From assembly GCF_001646785.1 (NCBI RefSeq), contig NZ_LRRH01000039.1:1-64000 (forward strand): a stretch of DNA of 64,000 bases, written 5' to 3'. This document shows positions 47,811-56,491 of this stretch, in pieces (within the stretch, counting starts at the first letter, position 1; every line of letters starts with the position of its first letter). Source of the stretch: Rhodococcus phenolicus (GTDB lineage Bacteria; Actinomycetota; Actinomycetes; Mycobacteriales; Mycobacteriaceae). The notes beneath the pieces were generated by a model. It was not told the origin of the DNA. It was given only the letters and a program-made list of their open reading frames with translations, and ran no database searches. Position numbers and translations under genes: made by a program.

Positions 47811-49015
47811 AACGCCGCCCGGAACAGCGCGACCATCTGTTCGTGGGTCGCCGCGCGCGGGTTGGTGGACATGCACGCGTCGCGCAGGGCTCCCGCGGCG
47901 AGCCGGGTCAGATCTTGTTCTCGCACACCGAGTTCCCGCAGTCCCCTGGGCACCCCGACCTCCCGTGCGAGGCGTTCGACGCGGTCGGCGACGGCGAGTG
48001 CGGCCTCCTGGTCGGGACCGCGGTGCTCCTCCAGGCCCAGCGCCGCGGCGATCGCCACGAACGGCGCCGGGTCCGCGGCGGCGTTGAACCGGATCACGTG
48101 CGGGAGCAGCACGCCGTTGATGACGCCGTGCGGCTGGTCGAGCAGGCCGCCGACCTGATGGCTCATCGCGTGCGCCGCGCCGAGAATCGCATTCGTGAAT
48201 GCCAGGCCGGCTTCGAGGCTCGCCTGCGCCATGGCGGTACGGTGCGTCATCTCGTGAGGTTCGTCGATGGTGTGGACGAGTGTGCCGGTGACCATCGCGA
48301 CGGCCCGCAGCGCGTGATGATCGGTGAGCGGATTGTGCGCGCGGGAGACGAATGCCTCGATGCCGTGGGTGAGCGCGTCCAGCCCGGTCGCCGCGTTCAG
48401 GTCGTCGGGCATGGTGGTGAGCAGCCGCGGGTCGATGACCGTCAGGTCGGGCACCAGGGACCGGCCGATGATGGTGATCTTGGTGTTGCGGGTGGTGTCG
48501 GTGACGACGCAGAACTGCGACACGTCTGCGCCGGTACCGGATGTGGAGGGCACCATCACCATCGGCGGGATCGGCAGGGGCGCCCGGTCGACTCCCTCGT
48601 AGTCGAGGATGCTGCCGCCGTTCGCGGCGAGCACCGCGATACCCTTCGCCGCGTCGATCACCGAACCGCCCCCGAGCCCGACCAGCACGTCGCACCCCTC
48701 GGAGCGGTAGAGCTCGTGGCCGGCAGCCACCTCGAAATCCTTCGGATTCGGCGTCAGCTCGCTCCACACCACCGGGGTCAGGCCCTGTTCGTCCAGGTGG
48801 CGGCGAAGTTCGTCGACCCACCCTGCCTCGACGAGCCCGGGATCGGTGACGAGCATCGGCCGGCCGCCACCGAGACGCACGGTCGCGTGCGCGGCCTCGG
48901 CGAGCGATCCCGCGCCGAACACGATCTCGGGGGCATGGAACTTCGCGAGCGTCGGTGTCTCCCGGCGCCCGGCGGTCCCCGATTCGCTCCGACGTTCCGG
49001 TATGGCGACGGCCAC
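47807..49015 (-). CDS. Iron-containing alcohol dehydrogenase (ErcA / 1,3-propanediol dehydrogenase-like)
   Basis: A 402-residue group III alcohol dehydrogenase. The NAD site is GLGGGSVIDAAKGIAVLAANGG, then MVMVPSTSGTGADVSQFCVVTD. Iron ligands fit ATGLDALTHGIEAF and GAAHAMSHQVGGLLDQPHGVINGVLLPHVIRFN. The GTG start follows GGAGTGCA. It is the first gene of an operon with a histidine kinase and response regulator joined by 4-bp overlaps, an order also seen for ErcA in pseudomonads and for MSMEG_6239. It may be a catabolic enzyme, part of the sensing circuit, or both. A CRP-like box lies 35 bp upstream. Confidence 0.88.
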   Translation of the reverse strand: MAVAIPERRSESGTAGRRETPTLAKFHAPEIVFGAGSLAEAAHATVRLGGGRPMLVTDPGLVEAGWVDELRRHLDEQGLTPVVWSELTPNPKDFEVAAGHELYRSEGCDVLVGLGGGSVIDAAKGIAVLAANGGSILDYEGVDRAPLPIPPMVMVPSTSGTGADVSQFCVVTDTTRNTKITIIGRSLVPDLTVIDPRLLTTMPDDLNAATGLDALTHGIEAFVSRAHNPLTDHHALRAVAMVTGTLVHTIDEPHEMTHRTAMAQASLEAGLAFTNAILGAAHAMSHQVGGLLDQPHGVINGVLLPHVIRFNAAADPAPFVAIAAALGLEEHRGPDQEAALAVADRVERLAREVGVPRGLRELGVREQDLTRLAAGALRDACMSTNPRAATHEQMVALFRAAL

Positions 49016-49049
49016 TGCTGCACTCCTGACGGTCCCCGGCGATCCGGCG

Positions 49050-49065
49050 TGTGATCCAGCTTACG
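49050..49065. promoter_or_regulatory. Weak CRP-like box upstream of the iron alcohol dehydrogenase
   Basis: TGTGA-TCCAGC-TTACG has a perfect first half and two mismatches in the second. It lies 35-50 bp before the start codon and shares the GCGTGTGATCCA core with the box before the methanol dehydrogenase gene. Confidence 0.35.
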
Positions 49066-49217
49066 GTCCTTCGAGCGTAGGCCGGGTGGGCGGCCGGGGC
49101 ACCGGGTCGACGGGTAGGGCCGGTACCTGCCCGATCGGGTAGGTGAGGGGACGACTCGTCCGGATCGGTCGCTGCACCGAATACCTGTCGGGAGGACGGC
49201 GCCGAGGAGGCAGAGCC

Positions 49218-49694
49218 ATGAACGTTCCCACCGCGGGATTCTTCGAACGGGCCGCGAGACGGGTGATCCTGCCCCGGATGCCGCACACGGAGGGGCCCGG
49301 CGCCCCGGCCGGACTCACGATCGATCGCGCTCTGGAGTCGGTGCCGCGCCCGAGCCGGGTGGTCGCGTATCGCGACGAGGACACCGACTGTGTCGCCCTG
49401 GTCGTCGGGGACGCGACCGGAGCCGACGACGTTCCGGTCCACGCCGTCCCCGAGGAACAGCTGATCCTGGAGGCCCGGCGCAGTCACGAACCCGTCGAGA
49501 TCCTCGTGGGTGTACCGGAGGGCAGCGACGCGCGCGTGCAACAGCGCGAACTGCATCGTCAGCTGTCCGACGGCGGCCCGCTGCGCTCCGTGCTGGTGTA
49601 CTCGGGGGCACGGTCCGTCGTGGTGCGGTGGTGGCCACCGGCCGGTCCGGGCACGGCACCGGACGTGCGTCCGCTCACCCGTGCTCGCCCATGA
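49218..49694 (+). CDS. Hypothetical protein, 158 residues
   Basis: A soluble protein without recognisable domain. Residues 1-30 are basic (FFERAARRVILPRMP), the rest is mixed alpha/beta with VVAYRDEDTDCVALVVGDATGADDVPVH and VEILVGVPEGSDARVQQRELHRQL. GGAGGCAGAGCC precedes ATG 49218, and an upstream in-frame start lacks a ribosome site. It is divergent from the iron alcohol dehydrogenase. Its last 20 bp overlap the converging gamma-glutamyltransferase remnant. Confidence 0.6.
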   Translation: MNVPTAGFFERAARRVILPRMPHTEGPGAPAGLTIDRALESVPRPSRVVAYRDEDTDCVALVVGDATGADDVPVHAVPEEQLILEARRSHEPVEILVGVPEGSDARVQQRELHRQLSDGGPLRSVLVYSGARSVVVRWWPPAGPGTAPDVRPLTRARP

Positions 49695-50181
49695 CCACGC
49701 CTTCCCGGCGCGGGTCGGCACCTCCGACCCAGCCGTCGTCCTCGCGCCACAGCGCGCTCAGACCGCTGGACTGCGGCGCGACCGACACCTGATGTCCGCG
49801 TTCGCGCAACGCGACGACGAGCGGGTCGTGGGCACCGTCGTCGGACCCGTCGACGGCGGGGTGTTCCCCTCCCACACCGGTGACGGGGGTGTTCGCGGCG
49901 CCGAACGAGACGGCCGAGACGGCCTGCTGCGGGTCCAGGTCCCAATCGAGCATGCCGACGAGGGTCTTCACCACGAACTGGATGATCACCGAGCCGCCGG
50001 ACGAGCCGGTGACGAGTACCGGGTTGCCGCGGGTGCCGTCGGGACCGCGCTCGAACACGAGCGTCGGCGACATCGAACTGCGGGGGCGTTTGCCCGGTTC
50101 GACGCGGTTCGCGACCGGCACGCCGTCCTTGTCGACGGACTCGGCCGCGAAGTCCGCGAGCTGGTTATTGAGCAATAAACC
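49675..50181 (-). pseudogene. ggt: Gamma-glutamyltransferase, C-terminal remnant
   Basis: About 168 residues of the small subunit of gamma-glutamyltransferase remain. They start at the conserved LLLNNQLADFAAE and include NRVEPGKRPRSSMSPTLVF, VTGSSGGSVIIQFVVKTLVGMLDWDLDPQQAVSA and a normal end. The catalytic threonine region that should stand just before LLNNQ is absent; upstream sequence is the recombinase element. Codons at the boundary (TTA, TTG) are atypical for this genome, so part of the LLNN segment probably comes from the element. The N-terminal part lies at 52934-53402. No functional enzyme can result. Confidence 0.88.
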
Positions 50182-50222
50182 CGACCAGATACCATCATGG
50201 GTGCACGGAAGGAACACCCGCC

Positions 50223-51596
50223 ATGAGCACACCACGCGCCGCAATCTACGCCCGGATCTCCCAGGATCAGAAGCACGACGAGCTGGGCATCGGACGCCAG
50301 GAATCGGGCTGCAGGAGGCTCGCCCGGACGCTCGGCTGGGACGTGGTCGACGTGTATGCCGACAACGACATCAGCGCCTACAGCGGCAAGCGCAGACCCG
50401 AATACGAGCGCCTGCTGGCCGACATCGCAGCGGGCCGCGTCGACGCCGTGCTGTGCTCGCACCCCGACCGGCTGTACCGCCGCCTGCTCGAACTGGGCCG
50501 GTTGATCGACGCCGTCGAACACCACCACACCGCCATCCGCACGGTCAGCGCCGGGGAAGTCGACCTGACCACACCGACCGGCAGGATGAACGCGCGCATC
50601 GTCGCGAGCGTCGCGCAGCACGAGGTCGAGCTGAAAGCCGACCGGCAGAAGCGCGCCAACCAGCAGCACGCCGAACTGGGGCACTGGCGCAGCCGCAAGC
50701 GGGTGTTCGGCTACGAGCACGGCGGGAAGGAACTCGTAGCGACCGAGGCCGACGCGATACGCCTTGCCGTGCAGGACATCCTGACCGGCACACCCACAGC
50801 CGAGATCGCGCGCCGCTGGAACGCTCAAGGCTTGACCACCTCGCATGGCAAGACGTGGGATTCCGGCTCGGTAACGCTGGTACTCAAGAACCCTTGCTAC
50901 TCGAGGCAAGTCGTCCACCAGAAGCGCATCCTGCACGGCGTGGTCGGCCAGTGGCCGGAAATCTTGCCCTACGAGCAGCACGAGGCACTCAAAGCGTTCT
51001 TCCAGACCCGCAGCAAGCCGGCCCGTCCCCGCAAGTGGCAGGGTTCCGGACTGTACCTGTGTGGCAGGTGCAACGACGGCCAGACCCTCATGTCCGGGAC
51101 ACAATCACACGGTGCAGGGCCGTTCTACCGTTGTCCGGTCGGCTTGCACCTGGGCCGCAAGGCAGCGGACCTGGATTTCTACGTGAACGAGCTTGTGGTG
51201 CACCGGCTGTCGCGGCCGGATGCGTGGGATCTGGTGAGGAAGCAGCACCAGCTGGACGTGAAGGCGCTGCGCGCGGAACGTGAAGGCTTGGAGGCCCGAC
51301 GCAATCAACTTGCGCGCATGTTCGCCACGGGAGAGATCGAACACGCACAGCTCAAGGCTGGCACCGACATTCTGACCCCGCAGATCGACGCGCTGGATGC
51401 GCAGATCAATGCTGCCGGTCTCCGCTCACCGTTGACCGGCATTCTCGATTCCGGGGATGTACGGAACGCCTACGCAGAATTGTCCGCCGATCGCAGGGCT
51501 GTGATAATCGATGCGTTGATGACAGTCACCGTCCTGCCCTGCCCTCGAGGACGCCGGAAATTCGCACCGGAATTCATCGATATTGCATGGAAGTAG
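50223..51596 (+). CDS. Large serine recombinase (integrase)
   Basis: A 457-residue site-specific recombinase. The resolvase domain has AAIYARISQD with the catalytic serine at about residue 13, VDAVLCSHPDRLYRRLLELGRLID and GRMNARIVASVAQHEVELKADRQKRA. The recombinase domain follows (ADAIRLAVQDILTGTPTAEIARRWNAQG...NPCYSRQVV). A zinc ribbon has CGRCN and a further cysteine in YRCPVGLH, and a coiled-coil segment lies near residues 340-390. GGAAGGAAC precedes the ATG. It starts about 45 bp from the presumed attachment site, the usual position for such integrases. Confidence 0.93.
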   Translation: MSTPRAAIYARISQDQKHDELGIGRQESGCRRLARTLGWDVVDVYADNDISAYSGKRRPEYERLLADIAAGRVDAVLCSHPDRLYRRLLELGRLIDAVEHHHTAIRTVSAGEVDLTTPTGRMNARIVASVAQHEVELKADRQKRANQQHAELGHWRSRKRVFGYEHGGKELVATEADAIRLAVQDILTGTPTAEIARRWNAQGLTTSHGKTWDSGSVTLVLKNPCYSRQVVHQKRILHGVVGQWPEILPYEQHEALKAFFQTRSKPARPRKWQGSGLYLCGRCNDGQTLMSGTQSHGAGPFYRCPVGLHLGRKAADLDFYVNELVVHRLSRPDAWDLVRKQHQLDVKALRAEREGLEARRNQLARMFATGEIEHAQLKAGTDILTPQIDALDAQINAAGLRSPLTGILDSGDVRNAYAELSADRRAVIIDALMTVTVLPCPRGRRKFAPEFIDIAWK

Positions 51597-51634
51597 AGCG
51601 TGTCCGCCACCATCACCTGAGGCCGTCCATCCAG

Positions 51635-52375
51635 CTACCGAATCTGCCTGAGGCCATCCGTCCAGTCGCCGAAATTCAAGGTCACGATAGGAATCTCGGC
51701 TGCATCGGCAAGGGCAACCCGGAACTCGTCCCTCTGCCCCCACCAGTCGTGCACGAAGAACTTCATGTGCTCAAGCAACAAGAAGTAGTCCAAGGGTATC
51801 GATTGATCGGCGTTTGATGGATCAGTGATCGCGACAACCAGCAAGCCGAATATCACGCTTGTACTGAGTCGGATACTTCCGTTCTCGCCAATAAGTCGGT
51901 TGGGGAGACCCGAATTCGGGTCATACCTTACAAGCTCGAATCCATCGGGGAGTTCATCCCCGTGCCCATGTGTGCATCGATGAATGTGATACACCACATC
52001 GGCGATATCCATCTTCCACCGTTCCCCGTTGTGCCGAACAGCGAACCGGGTATTCTCCGGATCGATTCCCGGCATTCCCATCCGACCGAAGACATCGTAG
52101 TTGTCGCGTATGAAGGTCTTGAAGCGCGCAGTAACGCCCAGGCTCGGATACGCCTTCTTTGCAGTTCCGTCGACCGCGTTGCACGCGTGCAGCATTGCGG
52201 ACTCCACATCGTCCGCAATCCACTCGTCGAGTGCCTTCTGAACAGACCTACCAACCTTCACGAACCGGCCCCACCCTTCTCCCACGCCCCACTGTCCGCA
52301 CTGAAAGTACACGGGTCCTCCGACACGCTCAGATGTCGGCGAACACAAGCGTGCGATCCGGATGCGCAACACCAT
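51635..52375 (-). CDS. Uncharacterised cargo protein with a possible HEPN motif
   Basis: A 246-residue soluble protein. An N-terminal helical part (VQKALDEWIADDVESAMLHACNAVDGTAKKAYPS) is followed by a segment DVVYHIHRCTHGHGDELPDGFEL, in which R-x4-H fits the HEPN ribonuclease pattern, and a long hydrophobic/aromatic C-terminal part. The start is uncertain: the 52375 start has no clear ribosome site, and GTG 52261 after GGAGAAGGG is plausible. I recognise no named family. HEPN proteins are often toxins or phage-defence effectors, so a defence role is possible but unproven. Confidence 0.55.
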   Translation of the reverse strand: MVLRIRIARLCSPTSERVGGPVYFQCGQWGVGEGWGRFVKVGRSVQKALDEWIADDVESAMLHACNAVDGTAKKAYPSLGVTARFKTFIRDNYDVFGRMGMPGIDPENTRFAVRHNGERWKMDIADVVYHIHRCTHGHGDELPDGFELVRYDPNSGLPNRLIGENGSIRLSTSVIFGLLVVAITDPSNADQSIPLDYFLLLEHMKFFVHDWWGQRDEFRVALADAAEIPIVTLNFGDWTDGLRQIR

Positions 52376-52469
52376 GCCACCCGATTCGCTACGCTGCTCC
52401 GACTTGCTCGATTAGTCCGCTAGCGTCATCGCACCCATTGGTGAACAAGCAAAGAAGAAAGGGAACGAC

Positions 52470-52727
52470 ATGTCAGACGCAAACGACATTTACGAGAAGC
52501 CTTCGGTGCAAAAATTCATTGATGTACAGATTTCACTCACGGAAGAATTAATACGGAAATCCACATCTGACTCCGACGCCGCCCAACAGAAAAAGAGGAT
52601 AGCCGAACTCGCCGAGGAGTATCTGGAAGCCGTGGGCAAAGTTCGGACCGACGGACTCGAAATACTGCTCAACACGATCGACCCCACCATCCCGACATTT
52701 CAGTTCGTTCCAGCGGACGAAATCTGA
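52470..52727 (+). CDS. Small acidic protein on the recombinase element
   Basis: An 85-residue, highly charged, probably helical protein (KFIDVQISLTEELIRKSTSD, AAQQKKRIAELAEEYLEAVGKV). AAGAAAGGGAACGAC gives a good ribosome site. Codon use is AT-rich compared with the chromosome. It is divergent from the possible HEPN gene with a 94-bp gap. An antitoxin or regulator role is conceivable; nothing in the sequence proves it. The following ~200 bp to the ggt remnant hold no gene I can support. Confidence 0.5.
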   Translation: MSDANDIYEKPSVQKFIDVQISLTEELIRKSTSDSDAAQQKKRIAELAEEYLEAVGKVRTDGLEILLNTIDPTIPTFQFVPADEI

Positions 52728-52933
52728 CAGACACTCCAGAGCACGACACTACGCAAATACGCAGTACGGGATCGACAAGACTGCGTCCTGAGCGATTCAC
52801 CGTTCCGGCCTGTCCAACCACGGACCGGTACGCCTACCTGCAACTTTCTAATGCTCCCACAGGAATTGCGGCCAGCATAGAGGAGAAGCGCCAGACCAGG
52901 GCCAGTCACAATTGCGGTAATTTCACTGGGTAA

Positions 52934-53402
52934 TTACTCCCCCACCCTTTCCTTTCGTGCGCCGTCGTACGCCTGGACCTGCCCGGTCGCCCCGTCGAAG
53001 TAGACGAGGAAGGCACCGCCGCCGATGCCGGAGGACTGCGGTTCCACCGGCCCGAGGACGGTCTGCGCGACGACGAGCGCGTCGGCCGCCGTAGCGGAGC
53101 ACCTCGCACGCCGCCTGCGTCGACACGGGATTGGCGGTCGAGACCGCGAAATCCCCCACGTCGACCGCGAACATCCCGTCGCGGTATCCGGTCGCGATCT
53201 CCGGGTTGGTGGACAGATCGCGGCCGGTTTCCTGCGGCGCGGGCGGCGCCGTGAGCGGCGTGCCGTTCGGTGCGGCCGTGCATGCGGCGGACGCGTCCGG
53301 TGCGTCGTCCGCCGCCGACGTACACGCGCCGAGCACTCCGACGGCGGCCACCACTGCGATCGCTGCCCGGACACCCGACCGGACCTCGGCTGGCATCGTC
53401 AC
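52934..53402 (-). pseudogene. ggt: Gamma-glutamyltransferase, N-terminal remnant with frameshift
   Basis: The fragment begins with a lipoprotein signal (VVAAVGVLGAC) and runs NPEIATGYRDGMFAVDVGDFAVSTANPVSTQAACEVLR. It then continues in another frame as TAADALVVAQTVLGPVEPQSSGIGGGAFLVYFDGATGQVQAYDGA. The switch at VLR, where DGGTAADAL is expected, fits a net loss of about 8 nt near 53090-53095. Homology ends near residue 100 of the enzyme, where the recombinase element begins. The gene is thus broken three ways: frameshift, internal deletion and insertion. Confidence 0.88.
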
Positions 53403-53456
53403 CCGTCCGACGCTAACAGCGGCCGATCGGTCGCCGGGCCGGTTCGACGCGGACGC

Positions 53457-53696
53457 TCACAGATCGAACTTGGCGGCATACCGGACGAGCGTCTCGATGT
53501 GACCGCGGGCCGCATGCAGGTCGAAGCGGGCGTCGCTGAGCAGGTCCAGCATCTCCCGCAGAGTGGCCTCGCCGGCGCTGGGCAGGTCCCGGTCGAACAT
53601 CTCGAGCGTCTCGACGAGGTCGCCGACCCGCCGATCGAGGGCTCCCAGGTCGCGCCGCAGTGACTGCGCGCGCTCTTCCACGGTGCGGTCGGTCAT
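53457..53696 (-). CDS. Small coiled-coil protein at the end of the methanol dehydrogenase operon
   Basis: A 79-residue protein, helical throughout (TVEERAQSLRRDLGALDRRVGDLVETLEMFDRDL and LREMLDLLSDARFDLHAARGHIETLVRYAA). GGGGGGAGTTGCG precedes ATG 53696. It lies 89 bp behind the VWA gene on the same strand. I do not recognise the family. It could be an accessory of the AAA/VWA machine. Confidence 0.6.
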   Translation of the reverse strand: MTDRTVEERAQSLRRDLGALDRRVGDLVETLEMFDRDLPSAGEATLREMLDLLSDARFDLHAARGHIETLVRYAAKFDL

Positions 53697-53785
53697 CGCA
53701 ACTCCCCCCGCCCAACAGGTGCGCCATCGGGTTTGGGTGCACCGTATCGCCCGGACCCGCGTCCTGCAGCCGAAACCGGGTGGAG

Positions 53786-55309
53786 TCAGCGCAGGGCGTG
53801 GCCGAGTTCGGCGGCGCGGTCGAGGAGCTGGGCACCGTCGCGCGCGACCACGACGCGATCGCACACCTGCGCGTAGTCGGGCATCGCGCACGTCGCCTGC
53901 TGCCAGTACCGTTCGGGCTCCGGCGTGATCCAGGCCAGACGGTGCACGCGGCGGCGCAGGTCGGCGAGGCGGTCCGCGCGGGCGGGCAGGCCGTTGCAGC
54001 GGCCGTCGCCGACGACGAGTACCGAGGTGCGCGAATCGAAGAGTCCGGCATGGTCCGTGAGCAGTTCGTCGAAGACCCGGCCGTAGTCGCTGGACGCCTC
54101 GAGATCCACGGCCGGATGCGCGAGCACCCGCGCCAGCGCCCCGTCGCCACCCCCCGCGAGCAGCTGGGGGGTCACCTCGACGGGCCGGTCGACGAACGCG
54201 ACGACCCGGCACCGGTGCGCGCGGCCGTGCATGGCCTGCGCGAGACGCAGCGTGAACGCGGTGACCGGCCGCACCGACAGCGACACGTCGGCCAGGACGA
54301 GCAAGCGCACCTTGTCCGGCCGGGGCGAGCGGACCACCAGGTGGAACGGCACCCCCTCGGTGCGCATCGAACCGCGGGCGGTGCGGCGCAGATCGAGGCG
54401 GCCCCGGGCTCGTTCCCGCGGCCTGGGCCTGGCCGGGCCGCGCATGCGGCGCAGCACCTCGTGGCAGGCCAGGTCGATCTCGGCGCGGTGCGCAGCCGTC
54501 GGATCGTCCGGAGCCTCCGCCGGGTCGTCCACCGGAGCATCGACCGCCTGCGCGAGAGCTGCGACGAACGCCTCGACCGCGTCGACGAGCCGGTTCAGCT
54601 GCGCCTCGGTGAGCTGTTCGTCGCTGGTGTCGCCGCCGTACGCGCGGTGCGGGTCGTAGGCGTCGAGCCAGGCCAGGATCGCTGCCGGATCGTCCCACGA
54701 CAGCGAACCCGACACGGCCGCACCGGGATTCGCGGACAAATCGCCGACGGTCGCGGTGGCGGCACGATCGACGTCGACGGTGTAGGTGACGCCGCGGCGC
54801 CCGGAATCCGCGCCGGTGTCCACGGACAGGTCCGCGTCCGTCGACGTCATGGACACGTCGTCGTCGTCCTTGTGCGGGTTGAAACCCTTGTCCGCCTCGG
54901 GGGTGTCGAACCGGTCACCGACCTCCGCGGCACGCTCGTTGTATTCGGCGTAGCGGGCGAGTTGCTGCTCGTCGTCGATTTCCAGTGCGGCAGGCAGTGA
55001 TTCCGCGAACTGCGCGCGCAGCGGCGCGTCGCCGTCCTCGGCGCCGACGGTGACCGCGGGGAGGAACAACGCATCGAAGGCGCGGTCGAACCCGGCCTGC
55101 TCGTGAGCGTACTTCGCGCACACCGCACGCAGGGCCGCACGCAGGACGTCGCGATCGCGGGCACCGACCAGGCCGAGAACCCTTCGCACCTCGATGGTTT
55201 CGGCGGGCGACGAGGCGACCCCGTGGCGTCGCAGGACGCGCGCGAACACCGCCGCGACCACGTCGAGGGGATACGAGGGGCGGCGCGCATCGAGTTCGCT
55301 CACAGGCAC
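53786..55309 (-). CDS. CoxE-like VWA-domain protein partnered with MoxR ATPase
   Basis: A protein of about 507 residues. The C-terminal VWA (CoxE-type) domain carries the metal-ion site VRLLVLADVSLSVRPVTAF (DxSxS, about residue 320), LEASSDYGRVFDELL and TSVLVVGDGRCNG. The N-terminal half is acidic, including a run FNPHKDDDDVSM and DDPAEAPDDP, and probably flexible. I chose GTG 55309, just past the AAA stop with GAGGCGG upstream; GTG 55303 is also possible. With the AAA ATPase it forms a MoxR/VWA pair, a class that inserts cofactors or activates metal enzymes; here the target is presumably the methanol dehydrogenase. Confidence 0.82.
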   Translation of the reverse strand: MPVSELDARRPSYPLDVVAAVFARVLRRHGVASSPAETIEVRRVLGLVGARDRDVLRAALRAVCAKYAHEQAGFDRAFDALFLPAVTVGAEDGDAPLRAQFAESLPAALEIDDEQQLARYAEYNERAAEVGDRFDTPEADKGFNPHKDDDDVSMTSTDADLSVDTGADSGRRGVTYTVDVDRAATATVGDLSANPGAAVSGSLSWDDPAAILAWLDAYDPHRAYGGDTSDEQLTEAQLNRLVDAVEAFVAALAQAVDAPVDDPAEAPDDPTAAHRAEIDLACHEVLRRMRGPARPRPRERARGRLDLRRTARGSMRTEGVPFHLVVRSPRPDKVRLLVLADVSLSVRPVTAFTLRLAQAMHGRAHRCRVVAFVDRPVEVTPQLLAGGGDGALARVLAHPAVDLEASSDYGRVFDELLTDHAGLFDSRTSVLVVGDGRCNGLPARADRLADLRRRVHRLAWITPEPERYWQQATCAMPDYAQVCDRVVVARDGAQLLDRAAELGHALR

Positions 55310-55313
55310 GGTG

Positions 55314-56399
55314 TCACCGCCTCGCGCCGACACGGGCGGCGTCGCCCCCTCCACCACGGCCCCGGAACACCGCGGTGGTGGTGTTCGCCGGCCGGGACGC
55401 GACCGTCACCCGTTCGGTGGGGTGCTCGCCGGCGACCGGTTCGTCCGGGCGGGTCTGCGCGGCGGGTTCCGGCGCGCCGTCGAGCCGGGTCCGGGCGAGG
55501 GTGACGTCGCCGGTGTACTTGAGCAGTGCCGCGAGCAGGATGTCGCGCACGTTGCGGACCGCGCCGTCCGGGACCGCGCCCGGGGCGGTGTGCGCGTTCA
55601 GGACGGTGGCTGCGCGGGCGGCGTCGATGACCTCGGAGATGGACGGGCTCTTGCGCAGCGGGAGGTCGCGGAGGGTGCGGGCGAACTCGACGACGTCGGC
55701 GGCGGTCGCGGCCGGCACCTCGGGGGCGCGGGCGGTGACGATCTCGCGTTCGCGTTCGGGGGTCGGGTATCCGACGTGGTAGTGCAGGCAGCGCCGTTTG
55801 AGCGCGGCGGACAGCTCGCGGGTGTCGTTGGAGGTGAGGATGACCCAGGGCGCCGACCGGGCGGTGAACGTGCCGACCTCGGGGATGGTGATCTGCCGCT
55901 CGGCGAGGATCTCGAGCAGCAGCGCTTCCATGGATTCCTCGGTGCGGTCGACCTCGTCGACGAGCAGAACCACCGGCTCCGGCGAGAGGACCGCCTCGAG
56001 CAGCGGGCGGACGGCGAGGAACGCCTCGGAGTACAGCCCGAAATCCTGCTCGGCGAGGAACCGGGAGGCGTCGGCGATATCGGGGTACGCGGCGAGCCGG
56101 TCGCCGATACGGTCGCGCAGCATCTGCACGTGCAGCAGTTGTTTGGCGTAGTCCCACTCGTACAGGGCACGACTGTCGTCGAGGCCCTCGTAACACTGCA
56201 GGCGCACGAGTTTGCGTCCGCCGGCGGCGGCGAGGGCCTTGGCCAGTTCGGTCTTGCCGACCCCGGCGGGCCCTTCGAGCAGCAGCGGCCGGTCGAGCAC
56301 GGTGGCCAGGTGCACGACGACCGCGAATTCGTCGTCGGCGATGTAGTCGTGGCGGCGCAGCGCGTCTTTCAGTTCGGCTCCGTCGGCGAACGTGGTCAT
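55314..56399 (-). CDS. MoxR-type AAA ATPase
   Basis: A 361-residue ATPase. Walker A is LEGPAGVGKTELAKAL (about residues 37-52), Walker B is VVLLVDEVDRTEESMEALLLEIL, sensor 1 is WVILTSNDTRELSAALKRRCLHYHVGYPTPERE. The C-terminal ~60 residues are low-complexity (PAAQTRPDEPVAGEHPTERV). CAGGAGTATTCG precedes ATG 56399. It lies about 110 bp behind the methanol dehydrogenase gene and immediately before the VWA gene. It likely remodels the dehydrogenase, as MoxR does for classical methanol dehydrogenase. Confidence 0.88.
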   Translation of the reverse strand: MTTFADGAELKDALRRHDYIADDEFAVVVHLATVLDRPLLLEGPAGVGKTELAKALAAAGGRKLVRLQCYEGLDDSRALYEWDYAKQLLHVQMLRDRIGDRLAAYPDIADASRFLAEQDFGLYSEAFLAVRPLLEAVLSPEPVVLLVDEVDRTEESMEALLLEILAERQITIPEVGTFTARSAPWVILTSNDTRELSAALKRRCLHYHVGYPTPEREREIVTARAPEVPAATAADVVEFARTLRDLPLRKSPSISEVIDAARAATVLNAHTAPGAVPDGAVRNVRDILLAALLKYTGDVTLARTRLDGAPEPAAQTRPDEPVAGEHPTERVTVASRPANTTTAVFRGRGGGGDAARVGARR

Positions 56400-56491
56400 C
56401 GAATACTCCTGGGGTGCGGTCGGAACGCGCCCGGGGCGGGCAGGGGGCACCGCCCCGGGCGCGAGATCGGAGGCCGGGTCCGTCGGTCCGC

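Larger units (their letters stand above)
50182..52933. mobile_element. Serine-recombinase element remnant within ggt
   Basis: The stretch between the two ggt fragments carries a large serine recombinase gene, a possible HEPN protein gene and a small ORF, with visibly lower GC, especially after 52400. The left boundary falls at the codons for the conserved GGT segment LLNN, a likely attachment site. The right boundary is not a clean counterpart: GGT residues about 100-430 are missing. This is best explained by integration at the LLNN codons followed by a deletion that took the element's right end and the middle of ggt. Confidence 0.65.

Noticed and set aside
46416-49721. Single 1101-codon minus-strand frame
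   Set aside because: Only the last 464 codons are the histidine kinase; upstream it is an out-of-frame reading of the iron alcohol dehydrogenase, whose stop overlaps the kinase start.
52728-52933. Right attachment site of the recombinase element
   Set aside because: A direct GGTAATT repeat is present near 52917-52940, but no core sequence matches the left junction, so no attR can be named.
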